Shown here: positions 51,404 to 63,100 of the stretch, piece by piece
Numbering within the stretch: the stretch's first letter is position 1
How the letters are laid out: the number at the start of each line of letters is the position of its first letter
NCBI GenBank assembly: GCA_038501625.1
Contig: JAZAYU010000001.1
Span: 3,782,001 to 3,846,000, forward strand
Direction of reading: 5' to 3'
Length of the DNA: 64,000 nt
DNA from: Corbicula japonica
Lineage: Eukaryota; Mollusca; Bivalvia; Venerida; Cyrenidae
Position numbers and translations under genes: made by a program
The notes under the pieces: generated by a model
Databases searched by the model: none
The model's input: only the letters and a program-made list of their open reading frames with translations
Told to the model about the DNA's origin: nothing

Positions 51404-52699
51404 CTCCGATTTATTTTCTATGTTTTATATAATATATGTAAGCGTGATAATCTTATGGTCGTTGTTGTCCGTAAATTACCTGACGTTGAGCCAATTTGCA
51501 ACCGCAGCTAACTGCTGCAAATATATCATGCACACCATCAGCAAATCATACACATGTAAATAAATTAGAATTTATCGAGATGTCCACAACCTTCAGCAGT
51601 GAAAGATACACCTCCGCCGATTGCATGGGTCATGTACTGGATTCATACCGTACCAAGTAAAGTATGCAAAATTATGCAATCTGTCATCTATTTCAAGAGA
51701 TTCCAAGAGATTCTTCTGAATCGTACGGACACTCACAAGTGTGACAGTTTCATGTTTGTATATGTAAAAGATCTGTGACTTGAAAAACGAGTCCAGACAA
51801 GGACTGATTATTATTGCGTAAATTAAACGTATGACGTACAAATAGCAAAACTTCATCGAATTCCAAGTCATGAAATGTCAGACAATGATTTTTTGTAAAT
51901 GGAATTTCTACATGCATGAGAAGACGTCTATATTTTCTATTCTAGTAAGTTCCGCTTCTTGTATAAAGTTTTGATGATGTTGATAAATGAGTGCAGATAA
52001 GAATGTCAATATGCAGTTTGGGCACGACCAAAGTTCCATTCCATTCTACTGCAGGAACAATGCAATACAGGAGCAATCCTTTCTAGTGAGAAACCCTATA
52101 AATGGTCTATACTGGTGAAAACCCATGTAAAAATTCTGTCAATATAATCGAAATAACTGACGACTTTTGACAGCTGGTGAAAAGTAAAATGTTACGCAAT
52201 ATCCTATAATCACCTTAATCTGTAATACCAATTAACATGATCATATCTTGTGTACTTTTCAGAATTATTTCAGCTTTATGTTTTTTTCTATTTTAAGTAA
52301 CAGTCACCGGTAAAACATAAAAGGTCGTGCGCTGTGTCGTTTAAAAGTATCCCAAGTTTCACGAAAAGACCTTAAGTACTACCTGAGTAATTGCAGAATA
52401 TTTTTTATGATTTATAACAAGTCACATGACCTCTGACCTCTGGTGAAAAACAAAAATGTGTGTATAATTTTCACACTGCCATTTAAATGAATACCGAGCT
52501 TCACAAAAATTACTTATTATGTTATCAACTAGTTTTCTATCGTTAATTTTTTATACCATTACAAAATTAAAACTAAAGTAACCTTGGTGAAAAATTACTA
52601 AACTGGATCATGGTAAAAATAATATGTACATATCTTCATATAAGCAAATCATCCCATAAATTGTTACCAAATTCAAAAGATAAAGCACATATAAGAATG
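51404..52699. other. Intergenic DNA between the NTMT genes
   Basis: 52185-52560 resembles the central part of the 12482-15801 foldback (ataatcaccttaatctgtaa-like text, then a sequence ending in catttaaatgaata). It is probably a diverged relative. No gene. Confidence 0.45.
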
Positions 52700-53440
52700 G
52701 TTCTCATATTATTATACTGTATTGAATTTAAATGGGACGTAACTCAGTGGAAAAACATTCAATTGGAAAATACTGATAATAACGCACATCTTCTTTTACT
52801 CTTACGAGTATTTGTAAAGCTCTATGTAGTGGCATTGAATTACAACTGCTGGTTGCAGAAAAAAATAGCCAGGACAAGAATTGGTCCTTTATCAAGTTAT
52901 ACATTAACAAAGGGGCCCATAACTCAATGACCCAAAAAGTACTGATAGCATGCCCATCTCCTCCTGTTGATGAAGCTTCCAAAAAGTGTCAGTGGATTCC
53001 AACTGGTGGTTGCTATGTAACAGCCAAGGTATGAATGGTCCTGTATCATACTAAACGAAAAAGAACCACGAATCTATGAAAAATCATTGAACCAGAATGT
53101 GCTTATAACATGCATATTTTCACTTGTTAGTGAAACTTTCCATTAAGTTTCATTGAATTCCAACATTTGGTTGCTGAGAAATAAAATAGCCTGGACAGGA
53201 AAGTCTTATATCATAAATAAATTAAATTAAAAAGGGCAATAACTAAGTGAAAAGTCATCAAAAAGGAATTTATTGACAATATGCGCAATTCATTTTCTAG
53301 TGAAGATTCCTATAAAGTTTCATTGAATTCAAGGCAATGATTAAGCCCGGACAAATGCATAACATATGAACATAGCACATGTAGCAGTGACTAAAATATT
53401 ATGCTCTCCCAAATTTTCCAGGAGGCATATACGACAATTA
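52700..53440 (-). repeat. Three to four degenerate ~160-bp tandem units with an adjoining hairpin
   Basis: cattgaattccaactggttg-like phrases recur near 52830, 52990, 53147 and 53315; aatagccaggacaa-like phrases near 52867, 53022, 53186 and 53343. At 53400-53431, atgctctcc...ggaggcat forms a hairpin like the 5' hairpins of the two Helentron-like elements. A third such element, minus-oriented, is therefore likely, but I did not find its CTAG end. Confidence 0.5.
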
Positions 53441-54419
53441 TTGTTAACAGAAAACATTCAAAAAATAGTTTTGCTTGAAATTTTTGTGGTAACATACCTC
53501 ACACTTTTAGAAAAACCTTTAAACATGTTAAACAAAATTTGATTTTTCTTCATCTGGACCCGTTTTCTCAGTCACATTATAAGCTCAACAAGTTTTAAAT
53601 AGTGTGTGGCCGAGTAACCCCAGGACAGGAGCATTGATAGAAAACACAGAAATATGTATTACCAGTATAAATAGTTGATCACTACTTTTGGTTCAAAGAG
53701 AAAAAAACACCAAAGGACCTAAAATTGTATTTCACATTAATTAATGATAGATGTACATATTATTGCATAACATCAATATTCGTTACTTAAGTTATATTCT
53801 GACTTTTTTGTTGACTTCATAATGTATTTCACTTAAGAATCGAATTTCATTTCTTTCTTGTTTCATCAATTCATGAACTGTCAGAGTATTTGCACCAAAT
53901 CAGAAGTGAACTTTCTGACAATTCATACATGCCTGAAATGCAAAAAAAGGAAATTCAGTTCTAATAATTACATGTACAACCTTCATTAAACTTTTCAGTA
54001 TTTCTCATTTATTGATTTTGTATAATATTAACACAAAGCTGCTTCATTGAGAGATGAAAAGCAGTTCCATTACCCTAATAACTTTGTAATAAGCTTATCA
54101 GACATGTGCTATTTTGAAAACTGTTACAAGATTGTAATTATTACATTAATGATGTTTGCGATGATTCTACAGCCACATTAAAACATAGCTTTATCCTGGT
54201 AACAACTGCAAGGTGTATTTTGTATGTAACATTTACCAAGAAGCAACCAACCAGCTATAGGAAGATGTACTGATAAATTTAGTCCTTTCACCTACAAGAT
54301 TAATTACATAAGATCAAAACTTTATACGAGTACCAGACCAAAACCACTTCGGTAGTCAATATTTCCTCAGTCAGATTTATACAGCTTTCCCTTTCCTCTT
54401 TATACAAGTCTTTTTAGTA
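53441..54419. other. AT-rich intergenic DNA
   Basis: Nothing recognised. Confidence 0.55.
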
Positions 54420-54965
54420 AGGACAAATATTGTAGATCCAGATCAGCCAGCAGATCTAAGCTACCATTTGAGCTGAATCTACACTGGTCACAAAACTGAT
54501 GAAAATTCTTATATATGTTGTAAAGGATTAAACAAATGCCTCATTATAATTGAATGGAATTGTCTCAAAATATAAAAGGAAACAGACAGAATATATTTGC
54601 CTTGTTTGTCATCAAATTTCTCTGACATTAACTTGAATTTTTATAATGAACCAGGAACAATGTAAACAATATGTGTGAACAGGAAGAATCTATAATGGAG
54701 GTAGAACAATGCATACACTCAGATATTTGTGTGTTCTACTTTGAAGACCTGTAACTCTGACTTCACTTTGCAATTATTTGTGACATATCCATTTGATTTG
54801 TTTGCTATGCAACAGCAAAAATATTAACCCAGTTACCCTTTACTTGCATTCTACGATCAATTTAGATCCAGATCTCATTTGTGCAGTCTGATCAGGATCT
54901 GCACTGTTCATAAATAACCTAATAAATCAAAAAGCAAACATTGCAGATCCTGATCAGATGGCCAT
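54420..54965. repeat. Two further gatcag elements between the NTMT genes
   Basis: Copies at about 54420-54535 and 54830-54965, each with tagatccagatca and the inverse tgatcaggatctgcactgtt. The second abuts the Helentron-like element at 54980. Confidence 0.7.
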
Positions 54966-54979
54966 AAAGACATATATAA

Positions 54980-56165
54980 CTAGAATTATCACTGAAAGTG
55001 ATTAAATACCCCCACATGTGTGCTTGATACTTGAACTGGGAATGCTTCGAATCAATGGCATAATGTGCCCCACCTTCAATCCAAAGTGTCGTCTTCACAG
55101 TAGCCATATACACAGCAAGTTTCATCACAAAATCTCATTCCTTCTAAATTTATTGAGCATAAATGGTTTAAATATGTTAGTAACAGTGACCTTTACTTAA
55201 CTTTTATCAAACAACTGTGTGCCAAAAAATTGTTTATATATGTGAAGCTTTTCATGAGAAATCATCCAGAAACCATTTTTTCTATTTTTAGTAACAGTGA
55301 ACAGTGACCTTGACCCCATCAGGCCCAATTTCAATACCAAGTTTCGTCTTCACAGACACTACCTATATAGCAATTTTCATCACAATATCTCATTCCGAAC
55401 CAAAGTTATTGAGCATACCGGGTAGATAGTTTTTTTCTATTTTTAGTTACAGTGACCTTGACAGGCCTTACTTTGAATCCCAAGCCATCTTCACAAAAAC
55501 CACCAATACACCAAATTTTATTGAAGAATCTCATTCCAAGCTATAGTTATTGAGTGGAAATGAAGTTTTGAAGTTTATATAACAGTGACTGTGTCCCAAA
55601 AAATAATTAAATCTATGAAGTATTTCATGAGTAATTGTCCAGAAAATGTTTTTCTATTTTAAGTAACAGTGACCTTGACATTGACCCCACAGGCCCCAAA
55701 GTTGAAACCGACCTGTATCTTCTGATGTTACATCTATTTACCAAAAATGGATTTAATCTGTGAAGTGTTTCATGAGTTATCATCCGGAAACCATTTTTCT
55801 ATTTTTAGTAATACTGACCTTGACATTGACCCCACCAGCCCCAAATTCGAACTTGACCTGTATCTTGTGATGTTACAACTGTGTACCAAAATTTTTTTAA
55901 ATAGTTGATACATTTCAGGAGTTATCGTCCGGAAAGCATTTTTCTATTGTTAGTATCAGTGACCTTGACACTGACCCCACCAGCCCCAAAATCGAACTTG
56001 ACCTGTATCTTATGACGATATACCTGTGTACCAAAAATTATTAAATTCTGTCAAGCCTTTCATGAGTTATCGTCTGGAAACGAATAATCCGACCGACCAA
56101 CAGACAGACTGACAAGCTCACTCCTATATACCCCCTCAAACTTCGTTTGTGGGGGTATAATTATG
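54980..56165 (-). mobile_element. Non-autonomous Helentron-like element, element 2
   Basis: Read on the minus strand: a 5' hairpin (56127-56159, 15-base arms with one mismatch, loop of three); a short tetranucleotide-rich tract; about five degenerate ~145 bp units; a subterminal box TGTGGGGGTAT (minus strand, 55016-55006) repeating the sequence of the 5' hairpin's outer arm complement; a perfect 6-bp hairpin with 3-base loop (54988-55002); a four-base spacer; and CTAG at 54980-54983. The stem, loop and spacer lengths equal those of the element at 6130-8414. It lies between the two NTMT genes. No coding potential. Confidence 0.7.
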
Positions 56166-56669
56166 GATTGCGGTTACTGGGTAACTACATATAACAACCT
56201 AGAGATGATTTTTATCAACCTGGTTTTAACCTCCAGCACAACGTAAAGTTAATTTTCCTAAAAAGTAAGTAAGGAAATCAGCAAAACACAACTTCATCTC
56301 ATAGTTCCATGGGCAATATCTTAAATATTTATTTAAGTTTTACAATACAGTTTCAATTTCAAACCATTCACAGAAAAGGCTTTAAACATTCAAATGGAAT
56401 AAAAATTCTCCAGTTCAACAAAACTGCATGTTTCATGATTACCAGGACAACATATTGTGTTATAGTTACTTGTTTTGTATGTAATGTAATGTCCCTGGTT
56501 GATCCAGGAATGAATGTGAATCAGAATGTCACAATATCACAATACAACAGGTTTTCAGCAGTAATATATAATTATTAATAGGAATCAAGCAGTACTATAA
56601 GATTATGCAAACCCACAAATATTTATCATGTTTACTTTTAATTTTTTTATCAATGTAATTATTTTCTTA

Positions 56670-57182
56670 TCATTTTAGTGCAAACATATAAACAGAATAT
56701 AACCCCTTTGGAAACCCTTTTTGTTTTTCTTCTTTTATTATAGTCAAGCCAGCTTTTTTCATTGCACTGATATAGTCTTCTTTAGATCTTGTATAGCTGC
56801 TATCATCTTCATCAAATTCTGTCTCTCCTGAACCGCTGACATTTTCTTTCACCACAAGAATCCCTTCTTCTGCTAATCCAATTTTACATCTTTCAAAGAA
56901 TTTAACTAGATGTTCTTCAGTTAGGTGTCCCAATACCCACTGAGACCATATAACATCGTATCTTCCTGCATCAGGTGTGAAATCCTGCAAACCACTACAA
57001 ATAAGTCTTTCTACTCTGGAAGCATCTTGGCCGATGAAAGATCTTGCTGCATCTAAGAATTTCTGGTTCTGTTCCACCATATCTACACTATCAAACATTG
57101 GTAGTAACAGCCTCTTTGTAATTCTACCGATTCCTGAACCACAATCTAAAGCTCGTTTGTTACCAGTCTTTCCCTTTCCTAC
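56670..57182 (-). CDS. NTMT1: N-terminal Xaa-Pro-Lys methyltransferase copy B, exon 2
   Basis: Second coding exon (170 aa; total 230 aa). The acceptor reads ttccag|gtagga. SAM motif I is ALDCGSGIGRITK (71-83), followed by VDMVE at 93-97 and SGLQDFTP at 123-130. QWVLGHLTEEHL keeps the Gly before catalytic H146; N174 and D187 correspond to human N168 and D180. The C-terminus YSVYMFALK resembles human YHVYSFALR. Of the two paralogues this one looks closer to the canonical enzyme, so it probably keeps the ancestral role (nuclear alpha-N-methylation of RCC1-like substrates). By eye, exon 2 of A and B agree at roughly two thirds of residues. A possible poly(A) signal, TTTATT on the plus strand, sits at 56328-56333. 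Confidence 0.93.
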   Translation of the reverse strand, partial: VGKGKTGNKRALDCGSGIGRITKRLLLPMFDSVDMVEQNQKFLDAARSFIGQDASRVERLICSGLQDFTPDAGRYDVIWSQWVLGHLTEEHLVKFFERCKIGLAEEGILVVKENVSGSGETEFDEDDSSYTRSKEDYISAMKKAGLTIIKEEKQKGFPKGLYSVYMFALK

Positions 57183-57255
57183 CTGGAACATAATTAGATG
57201 AAATACATATTTTACATTCATAATCTTTGTAACAACTAACATTCCTCTAAAAGCA

Positions 57256-57403
57256 GGGCTGAAGGTTATAAAACTGACATTGGAAACCAGTCTCAAATCT
57301 CAAGCATCTGATTGGCTGAAATGGCGACTGGTCGCCATTTCAGCCAATTAGATGCTTGAGATTTGAGACTGGTTTCAATGCTCAGTTTTATAACCTTGGG
57401 TAC
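57256..57403. repeat. Dispersed palindrome copy in the copy B intron
   Basis: It lies about 75 bases inside the 3' end of the NTMT copy B intron. Centre TG; one mismatch in the right inner arm (caattagat). Transcribed with the gene, it would fold into a ~70-bp hairpin close to the splice acceptor. Confidence 0.9.
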
Positions 57404-57414
57404 TGGTTCATTAA

Positions 57415-57535
57415 CACTTTACTCTATAGGATATGGCTGTTGTCCATGGGCAAACAGTGTAGATCCAGATCAGCTGGCATATTTGTGCCATTTGATCAGG
57501 ATCTGCACTGTTCACTTTTTGATTAATTTGTCTGG
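57415..57535. repeat. Dispersed gatcag element in the copy B intron
   Basis: aaacagtgtagatccagatc, ggcatatttgtgcc and the inverse atcaggatctgcactgttca are present. It lies directly beside the palindrome at 57256-57403. Confidence 0.75.
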
Positions 57536-58008
57536 ATAACACTAGTACATTCACTGCTTCTCATGTGAAATGACCATGAAGATACTTGATTTAATATTTT
57601 CTGAACATGTATTATCTTCTTATGCAGTTTTTATCATACAGTATTTCTTTCAAGGTTAACAATGTCCGAAAATAGTAAGTCTATGAGTATGTATATGAAT
57701 TTATGTAATACCGGTATATATTTAAAATTCGACTTTGACCTCTAGGATTAAGACTTATTCATCTAACTAACCATAAATACTGATGGCACGCAGAGTGACA
57801 AATTACTTAAAGAGTCATGGCTGCAGTAAAGAGGCTTACAATTTATTGGATTGTGCACAATGTTTTAAAGTGTGACTATTGGCAAGAACACACATTTTGC
57901 CAGGAGGTGCTGAAATCATGCCATCATTTACTTTGTTTTTTACTTAGCTGTTTTAACAGCAATTCAAAACAGCCATAATATCACAAATTCTTCTCAGATT
58001 CTGTAAAT

Positions 58009-59040
58009 CAGACTTGGGGTCAATTACTTTAAAACAATTATTTAATTAAAATTACATTGTAAATTCTTCAATTACAATTACATTATATTACATCATTTTC
58101 CCAAATGTAATTAATTAAATTACAATTACTTTGCAAAAGTAATGAATTACATTTCAATTACATATTTGTACATGTAAATTCGAAAAACATAAAAGATATT
58201 GAGCAACTTAAATGTTTTATTCATGTAAACTTAAAACACATCCACATCATCTATTCATTCACATATATCCTGTTATTTACACCTGTATTTCATTGTTGCT
58301 TTTTAAAACATAAAAGTTTCAAAATTTTTGTTAGTGAGCTAGCAGCACTCTGCCCTAAACACTCTTCCTGCAATCGAGAAAAGGTGCTCCCCATTATGGT
58401 GCCAAAAGTTCTGGAAATGCAAAGTAACTGTCTGCTTATTTTGCTTGAACAAAAATAGTTCTGCCCTTAAAAGAATCCTTTTGTGCATTTAGGAAATACA
58501 AAATCCTTAAGAGCATTCTTTAATGTTTACAACTGAAATAATTTGTACACGATTCAGATGTTATTTTTCAATGTGGGCCTCAGATTAAGCTTAATATGAA
58601 TTGTTTTAAATGTTTATTCAATAAGTTATTGCACAAAACATCATCCTAAACTTCTACAGTTGTCAGGTTGATAATTGAGATAATCCTTACACTTAACACC
58701 CCTCTGACAGTTCACTATACAATAGTCAAAGGTGAGAATCAGTGACAATACACTGCTCAGATTAGGATCAATGCTCCGTTTCGCATCATAAGGAACAAAT
58801 TAAATTTGAAGTTGTAGACCATCGATTTTTAGAAATCTATAGTATGAATATAGAAATTCAATGTAATTAAAATGTAATATAAATGTAATCATTAATTACA
58901 CACTTTTTAATGATGTAATTAGTTATTTTCAATTACATGTAATTAAAAATAAATCAAATTATACATTACATTCAATTACTTGGACATTTGTAATTAAATT
59001 GCAATTAATTACAATAACAAATTTAATTACCCCAAGTCTG
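58009..59040 (-). mobile_element. hAT element in the copy B intron with fossil transposase
   Basis: Inverted termini CAGACTTGGGGT at 58009 and ...CCCCAAGTCTG ending at 59040. Flanking octamers CTGTAAAT and CTGTATGT agree at 6 of 8 bases, as expected of a decayed 8-bp hAT duplication. Both ends are built of repeated taattaca stretches. The minus strand around 58339-58420 encodes part of the hAT dimerisation domain, so this is a deletion derivative of an autonomous hAT. Confidence 0.8.
58339..58425 (-). pseudogene. hAT transposase C-terminal (dimerisation) remnant
   Basis: The minus strand reads ...HHNGEHLFSIAGRVFRAECC followed by a stop (TAG, 58341-58339). E/S-x-LFS-x-AGRVF-R is the signature of the C-terminal hAT dimerisation domain. 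Only about 25 codons remain open and nothing of the DDE core was found, so this is non-functional. Confidence 0.75.
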
Positions 59041-59356
59041 CTGTATGTATGACAGCATATATGTGTGTCAATATAAGGATTGAATCAATTTTTAATGGTG
59101 ATCATCTACTGTTTACTATACCCAAACATCAAGTATTGATTCAATCAATGATTCAACCAGAATCTACATACTATCTATAAATTTCTATAAATATTGTTTA
59201 GTGGAAATGTTCAGATGGATGGAATTAACCAGACGAAATAGTCTATCCGACTACTACTCCAATTACAAAATGTTTAACAGATAAGCATACAGTTTCAACG
59301 TAGGAAATATATAAAAAGGATATATAAATGATTTCTCAATAAACTGAAACCCATAC

Positions 59357-59536
59357 CTTCAACAATGGTCTAAGGAACGCCTTAGATCCGTTGATATCTG
59401 TTGGCGAAATTTTTTCAAATCCGCCAAGCATGCCGTCCACCGTCGATGGAATTTGAGCCCAATACTCCTTTGCATCTCCGTAAAACTTCTCCTCGTTTTC
59501 CGGACCTGTAATCTCTGTATCAGTTTCGTCAGACAT
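59357..59536 (-). CDS. NTMT1: N-terminal Xaa-Pro-Lys methyltransferase copy B, exon 1
   Basis: First coding exon (60 aa) of the second NTMT1-type gene. It begins MSDETDTEITGPENEEKFYG and continues with the family hallmark YWAQIPSTVDGMLGGF (25-40) and EKISPTDINGS. W26 matches human W20. The exon ends ...RPLLK at a donor aag|gtatgg in phase 0, the same place as in copy A. Without splicing, the reading frame stops seven codons into the intron. The intron to exon 2 (57183-59356, 2174 bases) holds a palindrome and a hAT element. Confidence 0.92.
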
Positions 59537-60119
59537 CTGTCAAATAATGGAAACAACACAGTTTATATTAAGTAAACGATATCGAAACCGATCACCCTAC
59601 CGTTGGTAACGGATAGCACTATATTACGATACTTGAGGGATAGAAATGTAACAATAACTGAGGGTAGACCGCCTTCGGAATGTCAATCAAGTGTCATAAA
59701 TTATCGTTGTCATCTCTTAATGTTCGCGTGTTGACAAATCCACATTAAATTGCAAGATTTTGGATTGGATTGTTTTGTAACAGAGTTCAAGTTAATAAAA
59801 ACTATTCTTTGTATTTATATATTTGTGATGGAACGTCTAAAAGCTTACAATAGGAACTGTTAATTATAGCTTTTTAGTCTGTACAAGGAAGAGACTAGTA
59901 AAGGATAAAATTCGCACATCGTAGTTTTTGAATGATACTAATGAAGAGACAATTACTAAATATTAAATTTACAGTTGGGTCCTTCATCTAATTATTTTAT
60001 CAGATTCCGAGCTTCAGGTATATTTCAACCGGATTAAATTGTGCTTATGTAGGCTTGATGTGTGCCTTTGGAATGACGACCGGTGAATGTCCATGTCAAG
60101 CGATAGGTCTTTTACTATG
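59537..60119. other. Upstream region of NTMT copy B
   Basis: Should contain the copy B promoter and 5' UTR. No TATA-like element with convincing position was seen. The satellite array starts about 600 bases upstream of the start codon. Confidence 0.45.
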
Positions 60120-63100
60120 ACGAGACAGACAAGAAAAGCAACTATTTCATGAGTGAATTCTTGTAATATGACATTAAAACATGTATTGAGTATTTCTTTA
60201 GCCCAATACTTGAACTCAAACATTTTGGTGAAGAATCCAGTTCCTATGGGTACAACACTTGATGGTTACTTACAAACGATGTTTCTTATGCCAACTGCTG
60301 AATACGACTGTCATGCAACGCGTATTTTACAATGGTGAGGCACGTAAGAAAAAGCATGCCTTTCATGAATGAATTCTTATATTAGTACATTAAAAGCATT
60401 TCGTTAAATATACAGTGCATGTATTGAGTAGTTTCTAAGCCCAATACTTGAGGGTCGCGACCATTCTTAAGTGCATTTTAGAGCCGATTCGTGCAAGAAA
60501 GAAAATTTTTGTCATGTCGGTAGTTTTTATATGCAGGTGTAACTTAATGCTAACTTCTGTAAACTCAAACACTGTTGAAGAATCCAGTTGGAAAGGGTAC
60601 AACGCTTGAGGGTCAATAATAAATAATGCCCTTTATTTCAAATGCTTTTTGTTACTGCTTTGCGATTTCTCTTAATTTTTTATGAGAAACTTTATGAAAG
60701 GATGTGATTCATGTATGTTTGTATTAAAACATGAAACCAATAACTTCCTTCTATGTACAGCGGATATAGTTAGTATTTCGAAAGTCTCGGACATCGTAAA
60801 GTGCGTGTTAGTGTAAATTTGCTGAAGAAAGAGAATTTTGTGTGTGTATGCAGTTGTTAAAAGCAGAGTGTTTAATGTCAGTGAATGTTAGATTCTATAA
60901 AATTAAACATATTGTTAAAGAGTACATTTTCAATGGGTACAATACTTGAGGGTAAATAATAAGTAATGCATCTTGTTACAAATGTTGGTTGTTGCTGTAA
61001 TGCGATTACTCTTTAATTATCAGAATCCTAAGAAAAATATGTGATTCAAGTTTCGTTCACCTAATACATTACAGCCAATCACTTCCTTCTATCTACATAA
61101 GATATGTTGAGCATTTATACAACCCACCATATGAGGGTCGTGTCAAAGAAACGAGGAGCCTGAGTTTTTCATTCACAAAAAACATGTAATTTTTTAAGTG
61201 AAAAGTTGTTATAACCATAGGTTGGTAAGAAATTTAATGTTAGCTACTGCTGACACAAACATTTGAATGAAGAGTCCAGTTCTAATGGGTACAACACTTG
61301 AGGGTTACTAACAAATGAGGTTTATTAATATGCCAACTGCTGAACGTCGCGTTCATGCGATGATTCTTTAATAATGGGGATATACATATTAAGAAAAGCA
61401 TATATTTCTTGAATGAATTCTTGCATTATTACATTAAAAGCGATTTTCTTCTAATATACAGTGCATGTATTGAGTAGTTCTTGAGCCCAATACTTGAGGG
61501 TCGTGGTTATGTGTAAATTGCATTTTAGAGCCACTCCGTGCTCAATAAAAGGAATTTATGAAGGAAAGTTGTTATAAGCAGAGGTTTTTATGTTACTTGA
61601 TGTTATGCTCTGTAAACTAAAACACTTTTGAAGAATCCAGTTTTAAAAGAAACATCGCGCGAGGGTCAATAATAAATAGTTATCTTTATTTTAAATTATG
61701 TTTCTTACTTATTTGCGATTTCTCTTAAATTTTTAACAAAACTCTTATGAAAAGATCTGATTCATGTATTTTTGTATTAATACATGAAACCCAATCACTT
61801 AATTCTATGTACAGCGGATACAGATGGTATTTCTAATGCCCAATACCTGAGGGTGGCGAACATTGTTCAGTGCATTTTGTAGCCAATTCGTGCAAGAACG
61901 AGAACTTGGTTATGTAGATCGCTGTTATAAGTAGATTGTATTCTGTACTTTAATGTTAACTCATGTAAACTCAAACATTGTTGAAGAAACCAGTTAGAAA
62001 GAGTACATCGCTTGAGGGTCAATCATAAATAACGTTCTTCATCTCAAATGCTCCTTTTTGAACTGCTTTGCTATTTTTCTTAAATTGTTATCAGAAACCT
62101 TATGAAAGGATCTGATTCGCGTATTTTTTTGTATTAAAACATGAAAAGCAATTACATTTTTATGTACAACGCATGTAGTTGGTTTTTCTAAAGGAAAATA
62201 CCCCAGGGTCTCGGACATCGTAAAGTGCATTTTAGAGCCAATTCGCCCACGAGGAGATTTTTTGTATATAGGTAGTTGTTATAAGCAGAGTGTTTAATGT
62301 CACTTAATGTTAGAATATGTAAACTTAAACATATTGTTGAAGCGTACATTTGCAATGGCTACAATATTTGAGGGTCAATAGTAAGTAATGCACCTGATAA
62401 CAAATGCTGGCTGTTGCTGTAATGCGATTTCTCTTTAATTATGTTCAGAATCCTTAGAAAAGTATCTAAATCATGTTTCGTTCACATAATACCTTAGAAC
62501 CAATCGCTGTCTTATATCTACATCATATATGATGAGCATTTCTAAAACCCAACACCTGAGGGTCGCTTGAAAGGAAAGAGATACGGAGAGATATTCATTC
62601 ACTCAAACGTATTGTTTTTAAGTAAAAAGTTGTTATAACAATAGTTTGGCAAGAAAATAAATATATACTGCTGTGTACTCAAACATTTTGATGAAGTCCA
62701 GTTCTTATGGGTGCAACACTTGAGGATTACTCACAAATGATGTTTCTTATGCCAAATGTTTAATGCGACTGCCATGCGATGAATCCTTAACAATGGTGAG
62801 ACACATAAGAAAAACATCCATTTCGTGAATAGATTATTGTATTAATACATTTAAAACCATTTCCCATTATACACAGTGCATGAATTGGGTATTTCCAAAG
62901 CACAATACTTGAGGGTCGAGGCAATTGTAAAGTGCATTTTCGAGCGAATTCGCGCACAATAACGGCAAAATATTTATGTAGGAAGTTGTTAATAGTAGAG
63001 GTTTTCATGTCACTTAATGTTATGTTCTGTAAACTAAAACACTTTTGAAGAATCCAGTTGCAAAGAGTACAAGGCTTGAGGGTCAACGAAATATAACGTT

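Noticed and set aside
57183..57296. In-frame N-terminal extension of NTMT copy B exon 2
   Set aside because: The extra 38 codons include intron sequence and half of the palindrome. The ttccag|gtagga acceptor and the exon 1 match show the true protein is spliced.
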